From: Fictibacillus norfolkensis
GTDB lineage: Bacteria; Bacillota; Bacilli; Bacillales; Fictibacillaceae
Reading direction: 5' to 3'
Length of the DNA: 64,000 bases
NCBI RefSeq assembly: GCF_014836645.1
Contig: NZ_JACSQM010000001.1
Location: forward strand, 620,001 to 684,000
Shown here in pieces: positions 1 to 9,600 of the stretch. Numbering within the stretch: position 1 is the stretch's first letter; every line of letters starts with the position of its first letter. The notes under the pieces are model-generated. The model was not told where the DNA came from, made no database searches, and saw only the letters and a list, made by a program, of their open reading frames with translations. The position numbers and the translations under genes were made by a program.

Positions 1-2
1 CG

Positions 3-200
3 TGGGATGAGATCCACCATAGCGAACCAGATTACAAAAGTACAGCACTCGATTCAAAACGCGTTTCCACACTATCAGATCCTGATTATTCGGACCGGAA
101 CCACGTTATCTCCATCAGTAGATGTCAAAACTGTAACCTATATTCATTGTGGAGATATTCTTCATTGATCTATCCTACTAAGTTGATCAATGAATCGTAG
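3..200 (+). pseudogene. C-terminal fragment of a zinc-ribbon-like protein, cut by the window edge
   Basis: This frame is open from the window edge to a TAG at 198-200 (65 codons visible). It contains a CxxC pair followed by YSLW and LIYP, a pattern I associate with DUF4145-type proteins of unknown function. In those proteins the LIYP segment is normally followed by a longer helical part, but here the frame stops eight residues later, so the gene looks truncated. Frame 1 is also open to base 168, but its translation resembles nothing I know. The family assignment is tentative because the start lies outside the window. Confidence 0.4.
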
Positions 201-227
201 TAAATAGATAACAAAATGTACTATCTT

Positions 228-268
228 AAACACTTGTTTAAAGTTGTTAAACAAGTGTTTTTTCTTTT
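228..268 (+). terminator. Rho-independent terminator
   Basis: A perfect 13-bp stem (AAACACTTGTTTA / TAAACAAGTGTTT) with a 7-nt loop is followed by a long T-rich run. It ends the upstream transcription unit and isolates the biosynthetic cluster on its left side. Confidence 0.85.
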
Positions 269-283
269 TTTATTTTTCTTTAC

Positions 284-298
284 TCGTATTTACCGCAA
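284..298 (-). promoter_or_regulatory. Cluster regulatory element, copy 1 (upstream of the PPTase gene)
   Basis: Read on the minus strand this is TTGCGG-TAA-ATACGA. It matches, with the same 3-nt spacing, elements upstream of three other operons of the cluster (11032-11046, 21626-21640, 42654-42668). The hexamer TTGCGG is the half-site of the B. subtilis ComA box. Binding by a LuxR/NarL-type regulator is inferred. Confidence 0.6.
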
Positions 299-367
299 TG
301 TTCATTGAACCATATAGAAAGCCTTGAGTGATTCTTGTATGGTTAATGAAAAGAGGAGGTTTTAGAT

Positions 368-1075
368 ATGGTCCAACAACTTACTACATCAGCAACAGAA
401 GTTCATTTATGGTTTTTAGATTTACAACAGCCTTTAGATGTGGATATGTCTATCCTCTCAGATGACGAGATCTCTCGGCTGAACACCTTCAGAGTTTCTG
501 AACAAAAAGACACCTATCTTAAATGTCGTTATGTGTTGAGACAGTTGTTAGCGTTGTATATCAATAAACCTCCTTCATCGATCTCTCTTTCCTATAATTC
601 CTTCGGTAAGCCTGACTTAACATACAACCCTTCTCACATCAGTTTTAATATCAGTCACTGTAAACACTCGGCTGTGATCGGTATAACCAAAGGAAGTATT
701 GGTGTAGATATTGAATGTAAGACCGGTCAGAGTTTAATAGAAGCCAGTTCCTTATTTTTGAACGACGAAGAAATGGAAGCCCTGAAATTCACTCCAGATC
801 CAGAACGGGCTCTACTCCATCTATGGACGCAAAAAGAAGCGATCTTAAAAGCAGAAGGCACAGGCTTCAGTTCCTCTCCTCATGCTATTACAGGTTATGT
901 CACTTCCTCAGTTCAGCTTCAAAACGCGGAAGTTAATCACTATCATCTCAATTCTTTTATGAGAGGAGATAGCATTGTTTCCATATGTACATCAACCTCC
1001 GTTAATATAAAACAGTTAGATTTCTCCTACGAACTACTTAAACACAATGCCCTAACATCTACCATAAATGGTTAA
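368..1075 (+). CDS. 4'-phosphopantetheinyl transferase, Sfp type
   Basis: This enzyme moves the phosphopantetheine arm of coenzyme A onto the serine of carrier proteins, converting apo-ACP and apo-PCP to the active holo form. At 235 residues it has the usual Sfp length. The visible motifs are FGKPDL and FNISH in the first half, then GVDIE (Mg and CoA binding) and WTQKEAILKAEGTGF, the family signature. The start is fixed by AGAGGAGG just upstream. The natural clients are the single ACP (12635-12907) and the four NRPS carrier domains (29-41 kb) of the same cluster. One copy of the cluster's shared regulatory element lies about 70 bp upstream. Confidence 0.93.
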   Translation: MVQQLTTSATEVHLWFLDLQQPLDVDMSILSDDEISRLNTFRVSEQKDTYLKCRYVLRQLLALYINKPPSSISLSYNSFGKPDLTYNPSHISFNISHCKHSAVIGITKGSIGVDIECKTGQSLIEASSLFLNDEEMEALKFTPDPERALLHLWTQKEAILKAEGTGFSSSPHAITGYVTSSVQLQNAEVNHYHLNSFMRGDSIVSICTSTSVNIKQLDFSYELLKHNALTSTING

Positions 1076-1089
1076 TACGCCTCATTTTG

Positions 1090-1152
1090 TATATACTCAG
1101 TAAATAAGTTTGTATATACTGAGTATATATATTAATATATACTCAGTATATA
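1090..1152. promoter_or_regulatory. Triple PadR-type operator
   Basis: Two perfect 17-bp palindromes, TATATACTGAGTATATA (1113-1129) and TATATACTCAGTATATA (1136-1152), plus a partial third copy (1090-1102), have centres at 1098, 1121 and 1144. The spacing is exactly 23 bp. They lie directly before the ABC transporter operon that ends with a PadR regulator, so autorepression is the natural reading. This is an inference, but PadR proteins typically bind such AT-rich dyads in their own promoters. Confidence 0.75.
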
Positions 1153-1169
1153 ACTACAGGAGGTAGACC

Positions 1170-1901
1170 ATGATACATGTGCAGAATCTTGAGAAGAATT
1201 ACACGATCGGCACCAAGTCCTACAATGTTTTAAAGGGAGTAGACTTTAAGGCAGAAGAAGGAGAGTTCATAGCAATCATGGGTCCTTCAGGTTCTGGTAA
1301 GAGTACCCTTCTAAATCTTCTAGGTGGCCTTGACCAGCCTGACAACGGATCGATAACGATTAACGATGAGTCCATCCATACCATGAGTGAGAAACAGCGC
1401 ACGCTGTTCCGCCGGGAACAGATCGGCTTTATCTTTCAGAACTATCAATTGCTTCCAAACCTTACCGTTGAAGAGAACGTTGGTTTTCCGATGCATGCTG
1501 CTAGTAAGAAAAAAACAGATATCCATCAAACGGTCTCAAACCTTTTAACCTCGGTCAGTCTTACAGGGAAAGAGAAGAACTATCCTTCCCAACTAAGTGG
1601 GGGTCAACAACAACGAGTAGCGATCGCAAGAGCGTTAAGCATGGATCCTCCTTTGATCTTAGCGGATGAACCGACCGGTAACTTGGACCGAAAATCAGGA
1701 ACTGAGGTCCTTCGCTTGCTCACGACACTTCACCAAGAAAAGAAACTTACGATTATCATGGTCACCCACGATGTTTACGCAGCAAGTTATGCGGATCGTA
1801 TCATTCTCATCAAAGACGGCCTGATCGAATCAGACATCCGTCAAGGGGAAGGAGCAAACACTGATGTTATGGCAAACATCTTGGCGAAACTTAACTCGTA
1901 A
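1170..1901 (+). CDS. ABC transporter ATP-binding protein (MacB/LolD-like)
   Basis: This is the nucleotide-binding subunit of an FtsX-type ABC transporter. It shows Walker A GPSGSGKST near residue 39, Q-loop FIFQNYQL, signature LSGGQQQR, Walker B LILADEPTGNLD and the switch histidine in MVTHD. At 243 residues it is full length. It overlaps the next gene by 38 bp, so the two subunits are translated together. The operon (ATPase, permease, PadR regulator, membrane protein) sits between the carrier-protein activase and the RND exporter of a biosynthetic cluster. It probably exports the product or protects the cell against it; the substrate cannot be read from sequence. Confidence 0.93.
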   Translation: MIHVQNLEKNYTIGTKSYNVLKGVDFKAEEGEFIAIMGPSGSGKSTLLNLLGGLDQPDNGSITINDESIHTMSEKQRTLFRREQIGFIFQNYQLLPNLTVEENVGFPMHAASKKKTDIHQTVSNLLTSVSLTGKEKNYPSQLSGGQQQRVAIARALSMDPPLILADEPTGNLDRKSGTEVLRLLTTLHQEKKLTIIMVTHDVYAASYADRIILIKDGLIESDIRQGEGANTDVMANILAKLNS

Positions 1902-4329
1902 GAAAGTACGTACACTTCTCACCCTGCTTGCTATCATACTCGGTGTCTCCTCCATGTTCGCCGTGATCAGTACCGTAGAGACCGCACAGGATGTAACGAC
2001 GAAACGGTTAGAACTGTATACGGGAAACGCTGACTATTCTATTTTAAGCCGTGAGAACCTATTTGCAGAAGACGTATTAGCTAAAACAGAAGATGTGGAC
2101 GGTGTGAAGAGCTCACTAGGTCTCATCCATAAACAAGCTTACGTGGATACCGGTCAAGAGGGACTGGATCAAGATCAAAGAAGGATTCGGCTGACTGGGC
2201 TCTCTTCTTTTAACAACGAAATGTTGTCTTTAACAAACGTTAAAGGAGAGCTGAACAAAGAAGGATTGATTCTTCCGAAATCTACAGCTGCCACTTGGAA
2301 CTTGTCGGTCGGTGACTCGATCGACGTCAACCTTCCAGAAGGAGAAAAACAAACGACTGTCGCTGCAATCGTTGGAGACACTCCTCTTCTAGAAGGACCA
2401 ACAAGCTGGGAAGATGCGAAGAACAAAAGTTGGCGTGCCTTAGTAACACTTGATACCCTGCAAAAATGGTACTCTCTAGAAAATCAAGTACAAGAAGTTC
2501 GAATGAAGTTCGATAAGAAACCTACCGATCAAATCATATCAAACTTAGAACGAACGATCTCAAATGATAATGTGTATCTGCAAGAAGTCGTTCTAGACGA
2601 GAAACAATCCAATCAGTTAGAAGAACTCTACTTGATGCTGTATGTGATCGGTGGACTCGCGATGTTCATATCCGCGTTCATCTTATACAACACCCTGTAT
2701 GTCACGATCGTAGAACGAAAAAATGAGATCGCCGTCATGAAGACGATCGGATATACACCGTCGCAGATCAAGAAAATCTTCTTAACTGAGGTAGTAACAT
2801 TATCGGTCATAGGTATCTTGATCGCCCTCCCTATCGGCTTTGGATTGGGTTCGTTACTTCAGACCGGATTGTTTAGTTCGTTTCAAACAGATTTTGATTT
2901 TTCCATGAAATATCAATGGGCGTTATTACTATCCATCTCGCTAGGTCTGTTGATTCCGCTTGTAGCGTCCTTATTACCCGTAACACATGCGAGTCGCCTA
3001 GATATCATAAAGACACTAAAAAATATACCAGAATCAAAACCAAAGACGAACAGACTACGTGTTGTGTTAGGCATCGTCATGCTAGGATTCGGATTGATCG
3101 AGCACGCGCTATCCATCTTCTTCTTATTCTTTGGCTTTGCCCTACTCTTTCCTATTCTGATGAAATACAAGGTTTCGTCTATCATGAAACTGCCTTTTAT
3201 CGGATTTGAAGGAAAGATCGCGTGCAATAACTTGCTTCTTACATTGAACCGATCTGCGAACATGGCGTTGATCTTAGCGTTTGCGATCTGTTTAGGGTTG
3301 TTCGTCTCATCGATCTTTACATCACTTGAAAACAACACGAAAAAAGATATCGCTCGTTCGTTCGGTGGAGACATCCAGATCACGACAGAACAAGAGATCA
3401 CAGAACAAGATGTGAAAGACCTTGAGAATGTTCGTGGGGTCGATGATGTTTATTCGTACCAAGAAACAGATGTTACATGGGATACGGATGAAACAACTAG
3501 ACAGATCAAATTGGTAAGTGTAGACCCTGAATGGAACGAGAAACACCCTCTGTTCTATTTTGATACAAAAGAAGAAAAGACGACAGTTGCCTTTGAAAAC
3601 GGAAAAGGCGTCCTACTCGGTTCATTTGCTTTTGATGAATGGGGCGGTAAAGTGGGAGAAGATATCAAGGTTCGTGTGAACAACGACGTTCAGTCATTGA
3701 AAGTAATCGGAAAGGTGAACACGAATTATCACGGAGGGTATGCGGCGTTTATAGAGAACGATCGTTACGATGCGCTCGTTCCAGGTAGCCGACCTTATCA
3801 TGCCTTATTAAGCATCTCAGAAGAAGGTGAAGAGAACAGGATTAAAAATGATCTCTTAGCCACATCTCCTTTTAATTTTCTGGAGATACAGACGATGAGA
3901 GAAGAAGTGATCAAACAAGAACGGGCCCTTCCGGGTGTGAGGACTCTATTTAACGGGCTTCTGTTCATCACAATCTTGGTTTCAGGTATTGGTATCGTCA
4001 ATACGTTACTCATGAACGTGATGGAGAGGATGCGAGAACTCGGAGTCATGCGAGCGGTAGCTTTTACCTCTTCACAGATCTATAAGACGATACTGACAGA
4101 AGGGCTTTTGATCGGAATAAACGGAATCGTATTCGGTATCATCATGGGAGTTATAACCATCTACCTTAACACGTTAACGACAAAAGACGAGATGATCGAA
4201 TTTACACTACCGTTTAGTACGTTACTCGTAGGTATAATGATGGGAGTGATCGTAAGTCTTCTAGCAGCGTACTTACCAGCTCGGAAGGCTGTAAAATATG
4301 ATCTTCAACAAGCGTTAAAACATGAGTAA
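1864..4329 (+). CDS. ABC transporter permease with two FtsX-type halves
   Basis: This is an 821-residue integral membrane protein. An N-terminal transmembrane helix (about residues 12-35) precedes a long extracellular MacB-like domain. A block of helices (about 255-365) with the FtsX motif ERKNEIAVMKTIGYT follows, then a second copy of the same layout ending with ERMRELGVMRAVAFT and a last helix block. This duplicated arrangement is typical of the large FtsX permeases that pair with LolD-type ATPases in antibiotic export or resistance. The start ATG lies inside the ATPase gene, 8-9 nt after GGAAGGAG. The substrate is unknown; context suggests the product of this cluster. Confidence 0.9.
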   Translation: MLWQTSWRNLTRKKVRTLLTLLAIILGVSSMFAVISTVETAQDVTTKRLELYTGNADYSILSRENLFAEDVLAKTEDVDGVKSSLGLIHKQAYVDTGQEGLDQDQRRIRLTGLSSFNNEMLSLTNVKGELNKEGLILPKSTAATWNLSVGDSIDVNLPEGEKQTTVAAIVGDTPLLEGPTSWEDAKNKSWRALVTLDTLQKWYSLENQVQEVRMKFDKKPTDQIISNLERTISNDNVYLQEVVLDEKQSNQLEELYLMLYVIGGLAMFISAFILYNTLYVTIVERKNEIAVMKTIGYTPSQIKKIFLTEVVTLSVIGILIALPIGFGLGSLLQTGLFSSFQTDFDFSMKYQWALLLSISLGLLIPLVASLLPVTHASRLDIIKTLKNIPESKPKTNRLRVVLGIVMLGFGLIEHALSIFFLFFGFALLFPILMKYKVSSIMKLPFIGFEGKIACNNLLLTLNRSANMALILAFAICLGLFVSSIFTSLENNTKKDIARSFGGDIQITTEQEITEQDVKDLENVRGVDDVYSYQETDVTWDTDETTRQIKLVSVDPEWNEKHPLFYFDTKEEKTTVAFENGKGVLLGSFAFDEWGGKVGEDIKVRVNNDVQSLKVIGKVNTNYHGGYAAFIENDRYDALVPGSRPYHALLSISEEGEENRIKNDLLATSPFNFLEIQTMREEVIKQERALPGVRTLFNGLLFITILVSGIGIVNTLLMNVMERMRELGVMRAVAFTSSQIYKTILTEGLLIGINGIVFGIIMGVITIYLNTLTTKDEMIEFTLPFSTLLVGIMMGVIVSLLAAYLPARKAVKYDLQQALKHE

Positions 4330-4349
4330 AGAAGGAATGAGGAGTTTTT

Positions 4350-4847
4350 ATGTCAGTAAAGCATGCCATCTTGATTCTTTTATCCCAATCACCTAGGCAT
4401 CGATACGATCTAAAAGTGTCCTTCGAATCTATGGTCTATAGACAATGGGAGATCAACGCCGGTCAGATCTATACGACCATCGACCGGCTCGTCAGAGATG
4501 GCCTTGTAGATGCGTCTTCTGAAGAAGAGACAGACCTTCGGATCTACCGAATTACGGCTAAGGGTGAGGAGGAAATACAAAAGTGGCTGCTGGAACCTGT
4601 GGAGAAGCCACTTTTAAAAGACGATTTTTATTTTAAACTGTTATGTGTGAAACAACTGAGTTCGTTCAACCTGGAGAAGATGGTCAAACAGCAAAAAGAG
4701 ACGATCATTAAAAACATCTTAGAACTGCAGCTATTAAGGAAGAACATCCCTTTTACAAAAGAGAATGAGACCATACTGTATCTGATAGATGGGAAGATCC
4801 TTCACCTTGAAGCGGATATGAAATGGTTAGAAATTATCCCCGATTAA
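4350..4847 (+). CDS. PadR-family transcriptional regulator
   Basis: This 165-residue protein has an N-terminal winged helix that begins with the PadR pattern MSVKHAILILLSQSPRHRYDLK and continues through GQIYTTIDRLVRDGLV. The C-terminal helical region (about 90-165) fits the Vir_act_alpha_C dimerisation domain. PadR proteins repress neighbouring transporter genes and release DNA when a toxic ligand binds. It lies 20 bp downstream of the permease in the same operon, and three matching palindromes (1090-1152) sit in the operon promoter, so autorepression is likely. The inducing ligand may be the cluster product. Confidence 0.9.
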   Translation: MSVKHAILILLSQSPRHRYDLKVSFESMVYRQWEINAGQIYTTIDRLVRDGLVDASSEEETDLRIYRITAKGEEEIQKWLLEPVEKPLLKDDFYFKLLCVKQLSSFNLEKMVKQQKETIIKNILELQLLRKNIPFTKENETILYLIDGKILHLEADMKWLEIIPD

Positions 4848-4863
4848 AGGAGAGGTAAACATT

Positions 4864-5523
4864 ATGATGGACTTTATCTTAGAAAATAAATGGCAGTTCT
4901 TGATCACCGCAGAAGTTTTCTTTTGGGTTTTCTCATTAACGTTCCTTGTCGTTCGCTATTGGTTCAACCTAAAGAAATTAAGCATCGTCTTCTTTTTCCT
5001 TTTTATCATCAACGACCTTTGGATCGCGACGATGGGGTTCATGGATTATCTGAAGACCGGAAACTTTACGAGTTACCAGATCGTCATCTTGATCATCATC
5101 GTCTATGCACTGACATATGGTAAGTCTGATTTTAGAAAACTGGATATCTTTATTCAGAAGAAGGTAGCGAAGTGGAAAGGTGAACCAGTTCCGGAGTTGA
5201 AAGGACCAGAGAAGCTCTATGGCAAAGACTTAGCTCGACAAGAGAGAAAACATTTTGCCATTCATCTCTCGATCTTCATCCTGGCCCATATTGGTATGTT
5301 CTTAGTTTACGGTCTTTCCGATCAGCTCACACAATCTGAGAACATCGAACAGTTGTTGTCTGAGTGGTTCAGCAGCAAAGATGCTCTCTACCCGTTCAAC
5401 AATGAATCGATGAACAACCTGAGTCGAATCTGGACTCTCGTCTTGATCATCGACGGCGTCACGTCCCTATCCTACACGTTCTTTCCGAAGAACGAAAAAA
5501 AGTCAGTCTTTACGAACAATTAG
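4864..5523 (+). CDS. Multi-pass membrane protein of unknown function
   Basis: This 219-residue protein has four or five predicted membrane segments: about residues 10-30, 38-58, 70-88, 130-150 and 190-210. A charged cytoplasmic stretch (about 90-130) separates the two halves. No catalytic motif or family was recognised. It follows the PadR gene by 16 bp with its own AAAGGAGAGG site and closes the operon before a strong terminator. Small membrane proteins in this position often assist transport or immunity, but nothing in the sequence proves that here. Confidence 0.75.
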   Translation: MMDFILENKWQFLITAEVFFWVFSLTFLVVRYWFNLKKLSIVFFFLFIINDLWIATMGFMDYLKTGNFTSYQIVILIIIVYALTYGKSDFRKLDIFIQKKVAKWKGEPVPELKGPEKLYGKDLARQERKHFAIHLSIFILAHIGMFLVYGLSDQLTQSENIEQLLSEWFSSKDALYPFNNESMNNLSRIWTLVLIIDGVTSLSYTFFPKNEKKSVFTNN

Positions 5524-5595
5524 ATACAAAGACAAAATGTAACAACTTCGTTCTTTTTTAGAAAAATATAGTTAAGATATCCTATAGCTAACAGA

Positions 5596-5646
5596 ACCCA
5601 CAGCGCCTCTTAACAAGGCGGACCCATGTGGGTCTTTTTTTCTTCC
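5596..5646 (+). terminator. Rho-independent terminator of the ABC/PadR operon
   Basis: An extended imperfect stem (ACCCACA..CGCC with GGCG..TGTGGGT) ends in a run of T after GGGTC. It lies 75 bp after the membrane protein gene. Confidence 0.8.
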
Positions 5647-5754
5647 CCTTTCTTCTCGAAGAATTTCGGCGGAAAAGTCATACACGTTTCTCAGCTTCTT
5701 AAAACACTCTCTATGAAATAAACGATATCGAAACAATTCTAAACACCTGATTGA

Positions 5755-5797
5755 ACAAAAACCGAGTATAAAATCATAGATTTTATACTCGGTTTGG
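5755..5797 (-). terminator. Rho-independent terminator of the CPBP gene
   Basis: A near-perfect stem of about 14 bp (ACCGAGTATAAAAT with its complement) and a 5-6 nt loop is followed on the minus strand by GGTTTTTGTT. It sits just after the end of the CPBP protease gene and could also stop plus-strand transcripts. Confidence 0.8.
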
Positions 5798-5822
5798 TTT
5801 GTTATCGGTTCAACTCTATTTA

Positions 5823-6518
5823 TTAATTTCCAATCAATACGCCTAGGAACAGAATTCCGTTAAACAGACCATGAATGATCATAGGAACATAGATCGACCT
5901 TGTCTTTTCATATGCAAGAGCGAACAAAATTCCGTTCACGATGTTAACGGGCAGGATGTCGAGTGAGGGTAGGTGAACAAGAGAGAAGATGATGGCATTT
6001 AAAAGTATAGCCGGCCATCGATTGAAGTGTTTACGAAAGTTCTCATAAATGAAACCACGGTACACGATCTCTTCATAGAACGGAGAGATCACCGCAGCAG
6101 AAAGAAGAGCGACGGTTAACTTATATACGTTCGGATCGGCGACTGCGTTCGACCGCTCGTTCGGCCCAACACCTATAACTTCATACATGATATACAGCAG
6201 TAAACCTGCAGATATCAGTGACAGAAGCGTGTAAATCAAGATTAGACGAAGATGCTTCGTAATCTTGATCTCTGGACGAAAACCAAGATCTCTAAACGAT
6301 AGATTGTTTTTTTGAATACCGAACAAAAAGACAGAAGTCAGTGCTACACATGCTAAAAATAAACCTGTTATCGTGCCTGTGATTACCCCATCAAAACCCA
6401 AATCAGTCAAAAGTGGTTCTAACCAGAAATCTACAACGATAAATTTTGCGATAAGATGTATGCTCAATATGAAAACAACATCCCATATTCTCCAGTTTGC
6501 TCTGTTCATATATCTCAC
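5823..6518 (-). CDS. CPBP-family intramembrane metalloprotease (CAAX-like)
   Basis: This 231-residue membrane protein has the three motifs of the CPBP (ABI) family: PFYEEIVYRGF (motif 1, the EExxxR catalytic glutamates), IIFSLVHLPS (motif 2 histidine) and MIIHGLFNGILF (motif 3 histidine and asparagine). About six to eight hydrophobic helices are visible. In Gram-positive bacteria many CPBP proteins lie beside peptide antibiotic genes and act in maturation or self-immunity. It is a single-gene unit with its own terminator, between the two exporter loci, so a self-protection role is plausible. Its substrate cannot be told. Confidence 0.85.
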   Translation of the reverse strand: MRYMNRANWRIWDVVFILSIHLIAKFIVVDFWLEPLLTDLGFDGVITGTITGLFLACVALTSVFLFGIQKNNLSFRDLGFRPEIKITKHLRLILIYTLLSLISAGLLLYIMYEVIGVGPNERSNAVADPNVYKLTVALLSAAVISPFYEEIVYRGFIYENFRKHFNRWPAILLNAIIFSLVHLPSLDILPVNIVNGILFALAYEKTRSIYVPMIIHGLFNGILFLGVLIGN

Positions 6519-6621
6519 CCACTTTTATATGTATAACTTTCATTACCTCTTTCACGGTTTCCATAAACTGTTAAGTAAGAACTAATTAATAGTATTCTAC
6601 TTGATTACTTTTTACCTACAA

Positions 6622-6664
6622 TAATAAAAAGCTAGCGAATTCATAGACGAATCGGCTAGCTTTT
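6622..6664 (-). terminator. Rho-independent terminator of the KS-RND operon
   Basis: A 10-bp perfect stem (AAAAGCTAGC / GCTAGCTTTT) with an 18-nt loop reads into TTTTTATTATT on the minus strand, 20 bp past the RND stop codon. Confidence 0.82.
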
Positions 6665-6682
6665 ACTTATTATTTATACAGT

Positions 6683-9600
6683 TTATGCCACTTTCTCATT
6701 ACTCTCTTTTATCTTCTTCTTAAATATCTTTCTCTTCACTCGAATGAGTGTCTCGTACACGATAGGTACAACAATCAGTGTAAGAAGAGTTGAAGAGATC
6801 AATCCTCCGATTACCGTTACCCCTAGCCCACGAGAGATCAATCCGCTTCCATCAGACTGCCCACTAATCACAAGCGGCGCAAGAGCACCGATGGTTGCGA
6901 GGGCTGTCATGAGAATAGGTCGTAGTCTCGTCATGCCGGCTTCAAGGATCGCTTGTCGTAACGGTGTACCTTCTTTTTCTTTTTGAATGATACGATCAAC
7001 TAGTACGATAGCGTTCGTTACGACGATTCCAATCAACATCAGAGCTCCAATCATTACGGAGATGCTGATCGGTTCTTTGATCACAAAAAGTCCTAACAGA
7101 CTGCCGATGATCGCATACGGTAATGAGAACAGGATGGCCAGTGGTGCGAGTCCGCCCCCGAACGTCACGACTAAAACGAAGTATACGATCATGATCGCAC
7201 TTCCCATCGCGATTCCTAACTGTGTGAAGGAATCATCGATCTGTGCCGACACACCACCGTATTCTACGGTGATCCCATTATCGAAGTTAATCTTTTCCAC
7301 TTCTTTTTTGATCGCTTCTGTAGTAGCTTTTACATCTTTGTTCGTGATCGTGGCGGATACTACTCCGTACACTCGGCCGTTTCTCTTCGTGATAGAAGCT
7401 GGTGCGTTCTCTTCTTTTACAGATAAAAACTCAGACAAAGCGACCTCTTCATTAGTTAGAGTGGTTATTTTTTTATCAAGAACCGTGTTTTTTGTAAGAT
7501 CGTCCGCTTCTCGTACGAGACGAACCGGCACTGCGTTCCCCTCTACGTCTATAGAGGTAAGGGTATCAAGTGAATCCTTCGCTCCAAGAGTTTGATAGAT
7601 TTGAAGAGGCTGAACGCCAAACTTAGCCATCTTCTCAAGATCCATCGAGAATCCGAGCTGACTCAATGTATCGGAACTAGTGGAATCTAACCCTTTCAAA
7701 TCTTTTTGATCATCTAATGTATTTGAGACCTTATCGATCGCTTGATTAACACTTTCTACATCATCACCATAAACGTAGAGTGATAGACTATTGTTTCCTC
7801 CAGAACTCTGAATACTCCACTCTCCCGTGTTCGCTTTCTTCAGTAGAGGCGCTAACTTGTCTTGTTCTTTCGTGACATCTGCTAAACCATCCTTATAGTT
7901 CATAATGAACAGCACTTGCTTGACGTCTGAAGGATTTAACGGGTTTCCTTCACCGAATGAAGACTGGACATGTTTGATATGTTTGCGGTCTAAAAGAATC
8001 GTTTCCGCTTTTTGAACCTCTTTTTTAATCTCTTCATTCGTCGAACCCGGGACTGGGTTGTACGAAGCGATAATCATCTTGTTCTGACTGTCAGGCATGA
8101 AACTGACCCCGATGAGCGGTAACAGAAATAGACTACCAATCAACAGGACGTTGATCGCGATAAAACTGATGATCTTATGATTGAGACTCCAGTTTAATGT
8201 CTTGTGGTAGAACGAAGGTTTCGTTTCTGGTTCATGTGCTTTAATGTTCTTCTTTCGTAAAAGAAGATGTGCCATCATCGGTACGATGGTAACAGAGACC
8301 ACCAAAGATGCTAAAAGAGCGAATACGATCGTTAGTCCGAACGGTAAGAATAACTCCCCAACCGGGCCATCGATGAGACCTAACGGAAAGAATACGGCGA
8401 TGGTAACAATCGTCGATGAGACGATGGGCGAGAACATCTCGTATGTAGCCGCTTTGATCAACTGTTTTCCTTCTAGTACTTCTGATTTTAAGGCCATTCG
8501 TCGGAAGATGTTCTCGATGACAACGATCGAGTCATCCACTACACGACCGATCGCGACCGTCATCGCACCTAACGTCATCAAGTTCAATGTGATGTCTAAC
8601 TGGTTCAAGAAGATGATCGAGATGATGAGTGAGAGCGGGATCGAGACCACCGCGATCAACGTCGTTTTAATGTTTCGTAAGAACAACAAGATGATCAGAA
8701 TCGCGAACGCGGCACCCATCAATGCTTTTTCGAACATAACATGAACGGAATCTTTGATCGGATCTCCTTCGTTTAACACAGAAGTAAATTCGATACTATC
8801 GAACTTATCTGTATTAGATGCCATCTTCTCTTTGATGCCGTCTACCACTTTTACTGTGTTTCCTGCAGCACTTTTATAGATTTGAATCCCGATTGCTTCT
8901 TTTCCGTTGATTCTGGCAACGGATTGTTCTTTTGTGACTTCTTTTACTTCAGCCAGTTGCCCTAGCGTCACGAAGCCTTCAGCATTTTCAATCGTGGGAA
9001 CCTCTAGACTTTTTAAATCGTCGATCGAAGCGACTGCTCCATTCACGACGAAAGCTTGTTCTTTTTGCTCGACCACTTGTAAGCCGAGCGGTGTATCTTT
9101 GCTCAATGCTTTTACATATTCTACAACGTTCTCTTCTTGTAGTTTAAACTGACTCAACTTCTCAGGAGAGAACGAGAGTTGTATCTCTTTTTGTTTGTTA
9201 CCGATGACTTTCGCTTCTGAAACTCCTTCGATGCTCTCAAAATCTCTTTTGATGTCATCTTCTGCGATCTTGCTGAGTTCTTCGATACTTCGTTTGTCAT
9301 CCGCGAGTGATAAGACGAGGATCGGAAGATCGTTAAAGCTTAATCTTGCCACTTTCGGTTGCTCTGTTGCAGCAGGAAGTTCGATCGTAGAGACGATCTC
9401 CTTTACTTCACGCTCTGCCTCTTCCATATCCTTCTTTAGGTCGTATTGAATCTGTACGGATGAAGCGTTCTCAAAGGAAGTAGACGTAACACTCTTTACG
9501 CCTTCTAAGCCTTCAACTTTTGTTTCGATCGGTTTCGTTACGTTCTCTGTAACTTCATTCGGTGAAGCACCAGGATAGATCGTTGTAACATCGACCATCG

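Noticed and set aside
1..168. Second open frame at the left edge (frame 1 to TGA at 166-168)
   Set aside because: Its translation shows no recognisable motif, while the overlapping frame 3 has a CxxC plus YSLW/LIYP pattern. Both cannot be coding, so frame 3 is preferred.
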